In this document: in pieces, positions 34,600 to 45,850 of the stretch
Layout of the letters: every line of letters starts with the position of its first letter
Numbering within the stretch: the stretch's first letter is position 1
From: Streptomyces sp. NA04227
GTDB lineage: Bacteria; Actinomycetota; Actinomycetes; Streptomycetales; Streptomycetaceae
Reading direction: 5' to 3'
DNA: 64,000 nt
NCBI RefSeq assembly: GCF_013364195.1
Contig: NZ_CP054918.1
Coordinates: 1,415,001 to 1,479,000 of the forward strand
Made by a program: the position numbers and the translations under genes
The notes under the pieces: model-generated
What the model was told of the DNA's origin: nothing
What the model saw: the letters and a program-made list of their open reading frames with translations, nothing else
The model's database searches: none

Positions 34600-36033
34600 T
34601 CAGTACCGGTACTGCTGGCCCTCGTAGCCTTCGTATCCCTCGTACGCGCCCCCGGGAGCGTACGGGTACGGGTCCTCCGGGGGCAGGGCGCCGCCGTAGG
34701 GGTCGGAGTCGCGCTGCTGCGGGACCCAGACGCCGCCCGGGGGCGTCTCGCCGTACGACTCGGGGCCGGGCTGTGCGTAGGACTGCTGGCCGCCGTAGGA
34801 GTCGTAGGAAGCCTGGGAGTCGTAGGAAGCCTGGGAGTCGTAGGACGGGTCGTAGTGGGGGTCGTACGCCGGGGCGGGGGTTCCCTGGACGTAGGAGTAC
34901 GGATCCTGGGATCCGCCGTAGCCGGGGACGCCCGCTTGCTGGGCGCCATAGCCCGGGTCCTGGCCGTAGCCCTGGAACACGTCGGCGCCGTTGCTGTCGG
35001 CCGAGGAGGCCGCGGCGTAGGCCGCGTCGCTGTACACCCCGTAGTTGCCGGTGTCGTCGGGCATCGGCTGGGGCTGGTAGACGGGCGGCGGGGGCATCTC
35101 GTCCGGCAGGGGGCGGCTGTGCTCGCCGGTGCCCTGGCCGAAGGGCGCGAACTCGGAGGGAGCCGTGGGGCCGGTGAGCGGGTCCTCGTGGCCGTAGGGC
35201 GGGTAGCCCGGGTGCGCGCCGCCGTACCCGTCCTGACCGGGGAGGCCGGAGCCGGGGAAGTCGGAGCCTGGGAGCCCTGAGCCGTGGGGCTGTTCCGGCG
35301 GGAGCGGGTAGCCGGAGGCCGCGGCGGTGGCCGCCTGGTACTCGTGGTCCTGGTATCCGTGCGAGGGATAGCCGTGTTCCGGACCGGCGGAGGCGTACGT
35401 CTCGGAGGGGTAGCCGTAGCCGGTGCCCGGGTAGTCGTAGGACCCGCGCTCCTCGTATCCGAGGGGAGTGTCCTCGTACCCGAGGGAGGTGTCCTCGTAT
35501 CCACCGGAGGTGTCAGCCCGGCCGCCGTAACCGGCCGGGGCCGCCGGCTCGTCCGGGTGGGCGGCCGGAATGTGGCCGGGGTACGGCGGCGGCGTCTGGG
35601 GGCGGGGCGGTTCGGCGTCGAGGGGGGCGCCGCCCGGCTGCGGGGGCGCGTACGACGCGTCGTCGTAGGCGCCGCGGTCGCCGTGCTCGTCGTGCTCGTC
35701 TGCGGACTCGACACCGGAGACGGAGAGTTCGGGATCGCGGCGGCCGCCGCCGGAACGGCGCCGCTTGCTGGCGCCGGGGCTGCCGCCGAGGGCCCAGCCG
35801 GTGGAGAAGCCGCGGCGGAAGGAGAGGGTCACATAGGTCTGGCCGACGGCGAATCCGGCCGCGCCGAGCGCGATGACCACGATCGAGGGGATCAGTACAC
35901 CGAACACGACACCGAGGAAGCCCACGAACGCGAGCAGCCGCCAGCGCAGCCGCGCCTTGTACTGCAGCAGCACCTCGCCGAGCAGCCAGAGCGCGACCAG
36001 TCCGAACGCGATGTAGAGGACCGTCCAGCCCAT
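34600..36033 (-). CDS. Two-helix membrane protein with long Tyr/Gly/Pro-rich disordered tail
   Basis: The 477 residues start with two or three hydrophobic helices (about 1-70; MGWTVLYIAFGLVALWLLGEV, then LLAFVGFLGVVFGVLIPSIVVIALGAAGFAVGQ split by basic residues). From about residue 95 the protein is low-complexity: Tyr, Gly, Pro, Asp, Ser and Gln dominate. Short repeats occur such as SYDSQA doubled, LGYEDTPLGYEE and YEGYEGYEGQQYRY at the C-terminus. A homologue lies beside metF in S. coelicolor from memory. Function is unknown. The tail side of the membrane is not decided; such sequences often mediate multivalent contacts. The start ATG fits the conserved helix. Confidence 0.8.
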   Translation of the reverse strand: MGWTVLYIAFGLVALWLLGEVLLQYKARLRWRLLAFVGFLGVVFGVLIPSIVVIALGAAGFAVGQTYVTLSFRRGFSTGWALGGSPGASKRRRSGGGRRDPELSVSGVESADEHDEHGDRGAYDDASYAPPQPGGAPLDAEPPRPQTPPPYPGHIPAAHPDEPAAPAGYGGRADTSGGYEDTSLGYEDTPLGYEERGSYDYPGTGYGYPSETYASAGPEHGYPSHGYQDHEYQAATAAASGYPLPPEQPHGSGLPGSDFPGSGLPGQDGYGGAHPGYPPYGHEDPLTGPTAPSEFAPFGQGTGEHSRPLPDEMPPPPVYQPQPMPDDTGNYGVYSDAAYAAASSADSNGADVFQGYGQDPGYGAQQAGVPGYGGSQDPYSYVQGTPAPAYDPHYDPSYDSQASYDSQASYDSYGGQQSYAQPGPESYGETPPGGVWVPQQRDSDPYGGALPPEDPYPYAPGGAYEGYEGYEGQQYRY

Positions 36034-36084
36034 GTACGCCCCTCTCGAACGGCCGCGCCCCTCGTTGGACGCGGCCGGGCCGGC

Positions 36085-37005
36085 CTAGGCCGGAGTGTGG
36101 TGCAGACCCAGATTTTCGTAGATCTCGAGTGTCGCCGTGGAGTTGTTCAGCGTGATGAAGTGCAGCCCGGGCACGCCCTCGGCCAGCAGCCTCGCACAGA
36201 ACTCCGTCGCGAAGTCGATGCCAATGGAGCGTACCGCCGCCGGATCGCCCTGTGCGGCGAGGATGCGCTCTTTCAGGGTCTCGGGGATGGCGGCGTTGCT
36301 CAGCATCGGCAGCCGCTCCAGCATCTTCACGCTGGTCACGGGCATGACCTCGGGAATGATGGGCGTCTCGCAGCCCGCCGCGGCCACCTGGTCGCGCAGC
36401 CGCAGATACGACTCCGGGTGGAAGAACATCTGCGTGATCGCGTAGTCGGCGCCCGCGCGGCACTTGTCGACGAAGTGCCGTACGTCCTCGTCCTCACGGG
36501 CCGAGCGCGGGTGCATCTCGGGGAACGCGGCGACGCCGACACAGAAGTCGCCGGACTCCTTGATCAGCTCCACCAGTTCGGAGGCGTAGGTGAGCCCCTC
36601 GGGGTGCGGCACCCACTCGGCCATCGGGTCGCCGGGCGGGTCGCCCCGTACGGCGAGCATGTTGCGGATCCCGGCGTCCGCGTACTGGCCGATGATGTTC
36701 CGCAGCTCGGCCACCGAGTGGTTGACCGCGGTGAGGTGGGCGATCGGGGTGAGGGTGGTGTCGGCGACGATCTGCTGGGTCGCCTTGACCGTGCCGTCCC
36801 GGGTGGAGCCGCCCGCGCCGTAGGTCACCGAGACGAAGCTCGGGGAGACCGCCTCGACCCGGCGCAGGGAGTTCCACAGGCTCCGCTCGCCCTTCGGCGT
36901 CTTGGGCGCGTGGAACTCGAAGGAGTAGGTCGTCGCCTGGGAGGCGAGCATGTCGCGCACCGTATGCGCGCGATCCGTCCGGGTGGACGCAGTTCCGAGG
37001 GCCAT
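36085..37005 (-). CDS. metF: Methylenetetrahydrofolate reductase MetF
   Basis: MetF reduces 5,10-methylene-tetrahydrofolate to 5-methyl-tetrahydrofolate for methionine synthesis, using FAD. The 306-residue TIM barrel shows [31 protein letters not shown] (substrate/FAD region), [23 protein letters not shown] and [15 protein letters not shown]. All are family signatures and length is normal. The disordered-tail gene follows it closely downstream on the same strand. The 179-base gap upstream, toward thiE, contains no riboswitch that I could recognise. Confidence 0.96.
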   Translation of the reverse strand: MALGTASTRTDRAHTVRDMLASQATTYSFEFHAPKTPKGERSLWNSLRRVEAVSPSFVSVTYGAGGSTRDGTVKATQQIVADTTLTPIAHLTAVNHSVAELRNIIGQYADAGIRNMLAVRGDPPGDPMAEWVPHPEGLTYASELVELIKESGDFCVGVAAFPEMHPRSAREDEDVRHFVDKCRAGADYAITQMFFHPESYLRLRDQVAAAGCETPIIPEVMPVTSVKMLERLPMLSNAAIPETLKERILAAQGDPAAVRSIGIDFATEFCARLLAEGVPGLHFITLNNSTATLEIYENLGLHHTPA

Positions 37006-37184
37006 ACCCGCAGGTTAGTCAGCCGTACGGCGTCCCCCAACAGGACGCATCGGATTTGCCCCGGTATGGCCAGCTTGTTGTCCACGCATCGGACGGGACG
37101 AGAGACGGATGTCGGCCGCTGTTCAAAATACGGACACATTCGGGGCGCCGGACAGGCCCAAGGGGGGCGCGCCGAGGCGGGGCG

Positions 37185-37835
37185 TCAGACGTCCCGCAGG
37201 CGCCGGACGAACTCGGCCGCGGCCGCGCCGGGGTCGTCGGCCTCGGTGAGGGCCCGCACCACCACGACCCGGCGGGCGCCCGCCTCGACGACCTGGTCGA
37301 GGTTGCCGAGGCCGATGCCGCCGATGGCGAACCAGGGGCGGTCGGTGCCGAGGCCCGCCGTGTACCGGACCAGGTCGAGTCCGGGCGCGTGCCGTCCCGG
37401 CTTGGTGGGGGTGGGCCAGCAGGGCCCGGTGCAGAAGTAGTCGACGCCCGGCTGTACGGCCGCCGCGGCGGCCTCGGCGGGGGCGTGGGTGGAGCGGCCG
37501 ATCAGCGGCCTCTCTCCGAGGAGAGCGCGGGCGGCGGGCACCGGCAGGTCGCCCTGGCCGAGGTGGAGGACGTCGGCGCCGGCGGCGTGGGCGACGTCCG
37601 CCCGGTCGTTCACCGCGAGCAGCTTGCCGTGCCTGCGGCAGGCCTCGGCGAAGATCTCCAGGCAGTCCAGCTCCTCGGCCGCCTCCATGCCCTTGTCCCG
37701 CAGCTGCACGATGTCGACGCCGCCCGCGAGCACCGCGTCGAGGAACTCGGGCAGGTCGCCCTGTCGCTTGCGGCCGTCCACACAGAGGTAGAGGCGGGCC
37801 GCCGCGAGCTGTGCGCGCGGTGTGGTGCTGGGCAT
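37185..37835 (-). CDS. thiE: Thiamine phosphate synthase ThiE
   Basis: ThiE joins the pyrimidine (HMP-PP) and thiazole (THZ-P) halves of thiamine. The 216-residue TIM barrel has [17 protein letters not shown] (diphosphate-binding Arg/Lys), [36 protein letters not shown] and [20 protein letters not shown]. It is separate from the thiO-thiS-thiG operon about 3 kb away and has no riboswitch visible just upstream. The start [18 protein letters not shown] agrees with Streptomyces ThiE. Confidence 0.95.
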   Translation of the reverse strand: MPSTTPRAQLAAARLYLCVDGRKRQGDLPEFLDAVLAGGVDIVQLRDKGMEAAEELDCLEIFAEACRRHGKLLAVNDRADVAHAAGADVLHLGQGDLPVPAARALLGERPLIGRSTHAPAEAAAAAVQPGVDYFCTGPCWPTPTKPGRHAPGLDLVRYTAGLGTDRPWFAIGGIGLGNLDQVVEAGARRVVVVRALTEADDPGAAAAEFVRRLRDV

Positions 37836-37910
37836 GTGGCGGTGTCCCCCCGGCTTTCGGTGGGCGGGAGCCGCGCGTGCGCGGTCCCGCCCACCGGTCG
37901 TGGTGTCGGC

Positions 37911-38276
37911 TCAGACGGCGAGCGCCTGTGCCCGGCGCTTCACCTCGGTGCCCCGATTCTCGCTCAGGGCCTGGGCGGGGGTGCCCGGCAGGGTGTCGTC
38001 AGGAGTGAAGAGCCACTCCAGCATCTCCTCGTCGGTGAAGCCGTCGTCCCGCAGCAGCGTCAGGGTGCCGTTGAGGCCCTTGACCACCTTGTCGCCGTCG
38101 ATGAAGGCGGCCGGTACGTGCAGCGCCCGGTTCTCACCACGGCGTACGGCGATGAGCTGGCCCTCCTTGACCAGCTGCCGCACCCGGGTCACCTCGACAC
38201 CGAGCATCTCGGCGATGTCGGGGAGGGTGAGCCAGGCAGGGACGAGAGCATCGGTCTTCGCATCAATCTCGGTCAC
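37911..38276 (-). CDS. Rv2175c-family winged-helix DNA-binding protein
   Basis: This 121-residue protein resembles mycobacterial Rv2175c, a DNA-binding protein phosphorylated by the kinase PknL. The N-terminal helix-turn-helix is LTLPDIAEMLGVEVTRVRQLVKEGQLIA (about residues 17-44); the C-terminal domain contains GLNGTLTLLRDDGFTDEEMLEWLF. In M. tuberculosis the partner kinase is the neighbouring gene; here a PknL-like kinase lies 4.6 kb away (42857-44806). The GTG at 38276 was chosen because the preceding in-frame sequence is unrelated. No ribosome site is seen, so it may be leaderless. Confidence 0.85.
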   Translation of the reverse strand: MTEIDAKTDALVPAWLTLPDIAEMLGVEVTRVRQLVKEGQLIAVRRGENRALHVPAAFIDGDKVVKGLNGTLTLLRDDGFTDEEMLEWLFTPDDTLPGTPAQALSENRGTEVKRRAQALAV

Positions 38277-38503
38277 GGTGACAAGCGTGCCATCCGGGAC
38301 CGACAGTCGGAAGCCGGACCGCCGGGACAACGCTCCTCGTGCGGCACTCGCGCAGGTGGGAGAGGGTGCGCACGGAGGTGGCCGCCGCGCCGGTGCGCGG
38401 CCCGAAGGGCCCAGCGGCGCCCGGAGTCGCCATGTGCGGCGACGTTCCCCGGCCATCCGGAGGGCCCGTGTGGGGGCGGCTGCCCGGGTCGGGGGCGAGT
38501 GCC

Positions 38504-39757
38504 TCAGCCCGTGACCGCCGACTTCAGCGGCCGCGCCGGGTCGGCGAGTACCGCCCGGTCGACGGTCCGGCCCGACTCGATCAGCTTGCGTCCCTGGGCG
38601 AGGTCGCGCGGGCGCCCGACCGCCAGCACGGCGGCCAGCCGGTCCTCGCGCAGCCAGCACACCGACCAGGCGGCGCCGGCCGGGTCCCCGCGCCAGACCA
38701 GCGTGTCCGCCCCGCCGTGGAACCCCGCGTACTGCACGAACCGGCCGAACTGCTCGGACCAGAAGTAGGGCACGGGGTCGTACTCGGCGGGGGCGCCGCC
38801 GACGTCGGCGATGATGTTCGCCGCCACCGTGCGCGGGCCTTGGAGGGCGTTGTCCCAGTGGTGGACGAGCAGGCGGCGGCCGTAGCGGCGGGAGGGGAAG
38901 GACGCGCAGTCGCCGACCGCGTAGACGTCGGGGGCCGAGGCGGCGAGGCGGGAGTCGGCGAGGACCGAGCCGTCCTCGCCGAGGGCGAGGCCGCTGTCGC
39001 GCAGCCAGCGGGTGGCGGGCCGGGCGCCGATGCCGACCACGACCGCGTCCGCCGTGAGCCGGGTGCCGTCCGCGAGCAGCACCGCGCCCTTCTCGACGGC
39101 GGCGACCAGGGCGCCGGTGCGCAGGTCGACGCCCGCGTCCGCGTACCAGCGGGCCATCGGCGCCGCGACCTCCGGCGGCAGCGTGCCCGCGAGCGGCACC
39201 GGACCGGCTTCGACGACCGTCACCGCACAGCCCGCCGCCCGTGCGGCGGTGGCGAACTCCGCGCCGATCCAGCCCGCGCCGACCACCACGATGCGGTGCC
39301 GCCGTTCCAGTACGGGCCGCAGCCGCGCGGCGTCGTCGAGGGTGCGCAGCAGGTGTACGCCGGGGACATGGGTGGCGCCCGGCAGTTCGATCGGCTCGGC
39401 GCCGGTGGCCAGCACGAGACGGTCGTAGCGGACCGGGCCCGCCTCGGTGTCCAGGGTGTGCTCGGCCGGGCGCAGGGCGGTGACCTCGCAGCCCAGGCGC
39501 AGTTCGATGCCGAGTGCCTCGAAGTCGACCTCGAAGGCGGAGCTTTCGGCGGTGCCGAGCAGGATCGCCTTGGACAGCGGCGGCCGGTCGTAGGGCTGAT
39601 GGGGTTCCGCGCCGAGCAGCGTGACGGAGCCGGTCCAGCCCTGGTCGCGCAGGGCGACAGCGGTCTGCACCCCGGCCATCCCGGCACCGGCGATGACCAC
39701 GCCCTCGGGGCGGTCCGGCTCCGAGTGCGGCTGCGCTGCCTGCGTCTGCTCGGTCAT
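38504..39757 (-). CDS. FAD-dependent NAD(P)H oxidoreductase, ferredoxin-reductase type
   Basis: The 417-residue protein has two nucleotide folds, FAD first (VVIAGAGMAGVQTAVALRDQGW, 20-41) and NAD(P) second (HRIVVVGAGWIGAEFATAARAAG, about 155-177). The C-terminal FAD motif is VYAVGDCASFPSRRYG. This order and the reductase C-terminal domain match rhodocoxin- or putidaredoxin-reductase-like enzymes. No ferredoxin or P450 gene lies beside it, so its electron acceptor is unknown. It starts MTEQTQAAQPHSEPD and stands apart from its neighbours. Confidence 0.88.
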   Translation of the reverse strand: MTEQTQAAQPHSEPDRPEGVVIAGAGMAGVQTAVALRDQGWTGSVTLLGAEPHQPYDRPPLSKAILLGTAESSAFEVDFEALGIELRLGCEVTALRPAEHTLDTEAGPVRYDRLVLATGAEPIELPGATHVPGVHLLRTLDDAARLRPVLERRHRIVVVGAGWIGAEFATAARAAGCAVTVVEAGPVPLAGTLPPEVAAPMARWYADAGVDLRTGALVAAVEKGAVLLADGTRLTADAVVVGIGARPATRWLRDSGLALGEDGSVLADSRLAASAPDVYAVGDCASFPSRRYGRRLLVHHWDNALQGPRTVAANIIADVGGAPAEYDPVPYFWSEQFGRFVQYAGFHGGADTLVWRGDPAGAAWSVCWLREDRLAAVLAVGRPRDLAQGRKLIESGRTVDRAVLADPARPLKSAVTG

Positions 39758-39795
39758 CTGCCCACCTTAGTCAGCCGGGGCCACCGGCCGACGGC

Positions 39796-40143
39796 TCACC
39801 GAGGCGTAGTGACCTCTTCCACAACGCTGGTCCCGGCACCCGCCTTCGACTCCCACTGCCAGCTCTCCGCCAACCGCAGCCGCCCGTCGGGCAGTTCGGT
39901 GATCTCGGAGACGCAGTGGCCGGTGGCGGTGGCGCCGTCGAGGGTGAGCTGGAGGTAGCGGAAGTCGATACGGTCACCGGTCCGGGTGCCGACGAGCCGC
40001 CCGTAGGCGATGTCGCCGCCCTCGTACTCGGCCCAGATGCGGCCCTCGTGCTCGTGGTAGGCGAACCGGGTGCGGGCGCCCACCTGTCCGGGGGCCTGGT
40101 CTGCCACCGGGGCGAACCACACCCCGTCCAGCGAGCGGGTCAT
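39796..40143 (-). CDS. Small beta-barrel conserved protein (often mis-labelled N-acetylglutamate synthase)
   Basis: The 115-residue protein starts MTRSLDGVWFAPVADQ and continues with short beta-strand-like segments: TRFAYHEHEGRIWAEYEGGDI, RLVGTRTGDRIDFRY and RLRLAESWQWESKAG. It looks like a lipocalin- or avidin-type barrel. Databases often transfer the label N-acetylglutamate synthase to it, but no acetyltransferase motif is present. The ATG at 40143 has GGAGGAG upstream at good spacing. It is divergent from the thiamine operon. Function is unknown. Confidence 0.78.
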   Translation of the reverse strand: MTRSLDGVWFAPVADQAPGQVGARTRFAYHEHEGRIWAEYEGGDIAYGRLVGTRTGDRIDFRYLQLTLDGATATGHCVSEITELPDGRLRLAESWQWESKAGAGTSVVEEVTTPR

Positions 40144-40239
40144 GTACGGCTCCTCCTGCTCCTCGGCGGTGCTCTGCGAGCCACTCGTCACCGCGGTCTT
40201 CGGCCCCGGAGCGGCCCGAGTTAGGCTGACCAACGTAGA

Positions 40240-40335
40240 GCACTCGCGGGAGCCCGGCGCACCGGGCTGAGAGGGAGGCTGAGGCGGCCTCCGACCGTAC
40301 GAACCTGATCCGGGTCATACCGGCGAAGGGAGGAG
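40240..40335 (+). ncRNA. TPP riboswitch (THI element)
   Basis: The thi-box landmarks are all present: GGGCTGAGAGG (40265-40275), ACCTGATCCGGGTCATACCGGCG and the terminal AAGGGAGGAG. A purine-rich segment at the 3' end coincides with the ribosome site of thiO, so TPP binding would hide it and block translation. The switch controls the thiO-thiS-thiG thiazole operon just downstream. Bounds are approximate because P1 base pairs were assigned by eye. Confidence 0.93.
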
Positions 40336-40345
40336 CCGATCAGTC

Positions 40346-42548
<2,203 letters not shown>

Positions 42549-42856
42549 TCGCGCGGGCGGGCGGGCGCCGGTCACGCGGGCGGGTGCGCCCGGCGCGGGT
42601 ATGCGGGCACGTGCGCGGGCGTGCGTGACCGCGTGTGCGCGGGCGCGGGTACTCCCGTGGGCGCGGCCCGGCCGGGAGGCGCGGGACCGGGAGGCGCCGG
42701 GCCACGCGTACGAACGGACGCGTCCGCGTCGCCCGTACCGGTGACGGTCCGCCGTGCGGGTACGGCGGACCCGGGCTGTCACAGCTCGGCTGCAGTACTG
42801 TTGCCGGTTTCCCGCAGTGGCCTGGGGTGTCGGTGACTGCTCGTACACTCGCCTGC
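42549..42856. other. GC-rich intergenic region before pknL
   Basis: This 308-base gap holds simple GC-rich repeats (GCGGGCG, GTGCGCGGGCG, CGGGAGGCGC) and then less biased sequence near 42780-42850. It contains no gene. TACACT at 42844-42849 lies seven bases before the pknL GTG, a spacing seen in leaderless Streptomyces transcripts, but no -35 is clear. Confidence 0.4.
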
Positions 42857-44806
42857 GTGGACACGACCCTTCAGGATCCCCTCGTCGGGCAGCTGCTCGA
42901 CGGCCGCTACCGCGTGGACGCGCGTATCGCGACGGGCGGGATGGCCACGGTCTACCGGGCCGTGGACACCCGCCTCGACCGGGTGCTCGCGCTCAAGGTG
43001 ATGCACACCTCGCTCGCCGGGGACGCCGTCTTCGTGGAGCGCTTCATGCGCGAGGCCAAGTCGGTGGCCAGGCTCTCGCACCCCAATGTGGTCGCGGTGT
43101 ACGACCAGGGGGCGGACGGCGCGTATGTGTACCTCGCCATGGAGTACGTGGCCGGGTGCACCCTGCGTGACGTCCTGCGGGATCGCGGGGCGCTCTCGCC
43201 GCGGGCCGCGCTCGACATCCTGGAGCCGGTGCTCGCCGCGCTCGGCGCCGCGCACCGCGCCGGGTTCGTGCACCGGGACATGAAGCCGGAGAACGTCCTG
43301 ATCGGGGACGACGGCCGGGTCAAGGTCGCCGACTTCGGCCTGGTCCGCGCCGTGAACACGGTCACCAGCTCCACCGACACGATCCTCGGCACGGTCTCGT
43401 ACCTGGCGCCCGAGCAGATCGACAGCGGTACGGCCGAGCCGCGCGTGGACGTCTACGCCTGCGGTGTGCTCCTGTACGAGATGCTCACCGGCGCCAAGCC
43501 GCACGACGGCGACACCCCGGCGCAGGTCCTGTTCCGGCACCTCAACGAGGACATGCCGCTGCCGTCGGCCGTCGTGCCCGGCCTCGCACCGGGGCTCGAC
43601 CCGCTGGTCTCGACGGCGGCCGCCCGCGATCCGGAGGCACGCCCGCAGGACGCGCGCGAACTCCTCGCCCAGGTGCGCGAGGCGCGCGCCGCGCTCACCG
43701 CGGCGCAGCTCGACGCCGTACCCCCGCAGGCGCACGGCGCGGAACACGACAACGCCGAGGACCGCACCAGCGTGATCCCGCGTATCGCCCCGCGCCCCGG
43801 ACCTTCCGCGCAGACCGCCGCGGCCGAGGACGAGCTGAACCGGACGAGCAGGCTGCTCCTGCCGCCGCAGCCGCCGGTCGAGTCGGCCCCGGCCGCCTCG
43901 GTGGAACCGCCCGACCCCCGGCGGCGCCGTCTGATCCTTGTCCTGGTCGCCGCCGTCGTCTGTGCCCTGGGCCTGGGCGTCGGGGTCTGGTACATCAACT
44001 CGGGCCAGTTCACCAAGGTCCCGCCGTTGCTGACGAAGACCGAGGCCCAGGCCCGGGACCGGATCGAGGCGGCCGGTCTGGAAGTCGGTGACATCAAGCG
44101 CACGTACAGCGACACCGACAAGCGCGGCACCGTGATGGCCAGTTCGCCCGAGGCCGGTGCCAAGATCCGCGACAACGACGAGGTGGACCTGACCGTCTCG
44201 CTGGGCCCCGAGAACGTGAAGGTGCCCGCGCTGGAAGGCGTCCCGCTGGCCAAGGCCAAGGAGCGGCTGAAGCAGGCGGGCCTCAAACCAGGCATGGTGA
44301 CAAAGGAGTTCGACGACGAGCTCGCCGTGGGCTCCGTCGTCTCGGCGGAGCCCGGCGAGGGCACCAAGCGCCGCGCCGGGTCCGCGGTGGCCCTCGTGGT
44401 GAGCCGTGGCCCCGCGATCGAGGTGCCCGACGTCACCGGCGAGTCCGCCACGGACGCCACCAGCGAACTGCAGGACCTGGGCCTGAAGGTCGAGATCTCC
44501 AGTACGCGCGTCAACTCCGCCTTCGACGCGGGACAGGTCGCCGACCAGAACCCCGCCACGGACGCCGAAGTGGGCGAGGGCGACACCATCACGCTGATCC
44601 TGTCCAAGGGGCCGGTGATGGTGGAGGTGCCCGACGTCGAGGGCATGAAGGTCGACGCCGCCGAGCAGAAGCTGTCCGACCTCGGCTTCCAGGTGCACGT
44701 CGACCGCGGGATCTTCGGGATCTTCGACGACGAGGTGAGCGGACAGTCCGTGGAGGCGGGCGAGAAGGCACCCAAGGGCAGCGAGATCACGATCAAGGTG
44801 GAGTAG
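42857..44806 (+). CDS. pknL: PASTA-domain serine/threonine protein kinase (PknL/PknB type)
   Basis: This 649-residue transmembrane kinase has a cytoplasmic Hanks-type domain (about 12-275), one membrane helix (about 358-380) and four extracytoplasmic PASTA repeats (about 384-649) that sense muropeptides or lipid II. Kinase landmarks are GGMATVYRA, catalytic Lys47 (ALKVMH), HRDMKPEN (Asp141) and DFG (159-161). A Ser/Thr stretch TVTSSTDT lies in the activation loop. PASTA units start VPPLLTKTEAQARDRIEAAG. The GTG at 42857 gives the conserved start MDTTLQDPLVGQLLDGRY. It lies near an Rv2175c-like gene, its likely substrate. A strong terminator follows. Confidence 0.92.
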   Translation: MDTTLQDPLVGQLLDGRYRVDARIATGGMATVYRAVDTRLDRVLALKVMHTSLAGDAVFVERFMREAKSVARLSHPNVVAVYDQGADGAYVYLAMEYVAGCTLRDVLRDRGALSPRAALDILEPVLAALGAAHRAGFVHRDMKPENVLIGDDGRVKVADFGLVRAVNTVTSSTDTILGTVSYLAPEQIDSGTAEPRVDVYACGVLLYEMLTGAKPHDGDTPAQVLFRHLNEDMPLPSAVVPGLAPGLDPLVSTAAARDPEARPQDARELLAQVREARAALTAAQLDAVPPQAHGAEHDNAEDRTSVIPRIAPRPGPSAQTAAAEDELNRTSRLLLPPQPPVESAPAASVEPPDPRRRRLILVLVAAVVCALGLGVGVWYINSGQFTKVPPLLTKTEAQARDRIEAAGLEVGDIKRTYSDTDKRGTVMASSPEAGAKIRDNDEVDLTVSLGPENVKVPALEGVPLAKAKERLKQAGLKPGMVTKEFDDELAVGSVVSAEPGEGTKRRAGSAVALVVSRGPAIEVPDVTGESATDATSELQDLGLKVEISSTRVNSAFDAGQVADQNPATDAEVGEGDTITLILSKGPVMVEVPDVEGMKVDAAEQKLSDLGFQVHVDRGIFGIFDDEVSGQSVEAGEKAPKGSEITIKVE

Positions 44807-44813
44807 GGCAGCG

Positions 44814-44861
44814 GGGCGGCCGGGCCGGGCATCGCGGTTCCGATGCCCGGCCCGGCCGCCC
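44814..44861. terminator. Very strong terminator (21-bp perfect stem)
   Basis: Bases 44814-44834 pair without mismatch with 44841-44861 around the loop CGGTTC. It lies 8 bases after the pknL stop and ends 42 bases before the endonuclease IV start, separating the two transcripts. There is no T-run. Confidence 0.92.
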
Positions 44862-44903
44862 GCGATTCCCCTTCGGACCGCGCGACGTGCCACCCTGGGC
44901 GCC

Positions 44904-45773
44904 GTGACCGAACCCCTCAGCACCCGCCCGGTCGGCGGGCACGTCCCGGTGGCCGGTGGCCTCGCCAAGGTCGGCCTCGCGTACGCGCGGGAGATCGGCG
45001 CCGAGGCCGTACAGGTCTTCGTCGCCAATCCGCGCGGCTGGGCTACGCCCACCGGGGACCCGCGTCAGGACGCCCTGTTCCGCGAGTCCTGCGCCGAGCG
45101 GGACCTGCCGGTGTACGTACACGCCCCGTACCTGATCAACTTCGGTTCCTTCACCGAGGCGACCGTGGAACGGTCGGTCGAGTCGCTGCGGCACTCGCTG
45201 CGACGGGGCCGGGCGATAGGCGCGCGCGGGGTCGTCGTGCACACCGGTTCGGCGACCGGCGGCCGGGCCCGCGAGGTGGCGCTGCGCCAGGTGCGCGCCC
45301 ATCTGCTGCCGCTGCTCGACGAGTTGACGCACGAGGACGATCCGTACCTTCTGATCGAGTCGACCGCGGGCCAGGGCGCCTCGCTCTGCTCGCGCGCCGA
45401 GGACTTCGGCCCCTACTTCGCGGCCCTGGACGCGCACCCGATGCTGGGCCTGTGCCTGGACACCTGCCATGTCTTCGCCGCCGGGCACGACCTCGCGGGG
45501 CCGGACGGGGTCCACCGGTTCCTCGAAGAGCTCACCGCCGTGACGGGCGAGGGCAGACTGCGCCTGATCCACGCCAACGACTCCAAGGACGTGGTCGGCG
45601 CGCACAAGGACCGGCACGAGAACATCGGCCGCGGCCACATCGGCGAGGACGCCTTCCGGGCACTGCTCGCCCACCCGGCCACCGAGAACGTGCCGCTGAT
45701 CATCGAGACCCCCGGCGGCACATCCGGCCACGCCGCGGATGTCGAACTCCTGAAGAAGCTCCGGGACGGGTAA
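44904..45773 (+). CDS. nfo: Endonuclease IV (AP endonuclease)
   Basis: Endonuclease IV cuts DNA at abasic sites during base excision repair, using three zinc ions. The 289-residue TIM barrel has VYVHAPYLINFGSF, GVVVHTGSATGG, LLIESTAGQGASLCSRAED, LGLCLDTCHVFAAGHDL and LIHANDSKDVVGAHKDRHENI, all with the metal His/Glu/Asp residues. It ends LIIETPGGTSG. The GTG at 44904 gives MTEPLSTRPVGGHVPVAGGL, matching the family start. It is convergent with the molybdoenzyme gene. Confidence 0.95.
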   Translation: MTEPLSTRPVGGHVPVAGGLAKVGLAYAREIGAEAVQVFVANPRGWATPTGDPRQDALFRESCAERDLPVYVHAPYLINFGSFTEATVERSVESLRHSLRRGRAIGARGVVVHTGSATGGRAREVALRQVRAHLLPLLDELTHEDDPYLLIESTAGQGASLCSRAEDFGPYFAALDAHPMLGLCLDTCHVFAAGHDLAGPDGVHRFLEELTAVTGEGRLRLIHANDSKDVVGAHKDRHENIGRGHIGEDAFRALLAHPATENVPLIIETPGGTSGHAADVELLKKLRDG

Positions 45774-45850
45774 CGGCGCCACGGCGCACGGGCCCGCGTT
45801 TGACCTCTGCGAGGGTCCCGGACAGACACCGATGCGCGGCCGCGCGGGAT

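Noticed and set aside
34041..35714. A 557-residue fusion of a Pro/Thr-rich protein with the flavin-fold domain
   Set aside because: The N-terminal part is a shadow of the disordered-tail gene; the flavin-fold protein has its own ATG and promoter-like sequence.
37078..37086. TTGTCCACG as a third DnaA box
   Set aside because: It differs from the consensus at the last base and stands alone.
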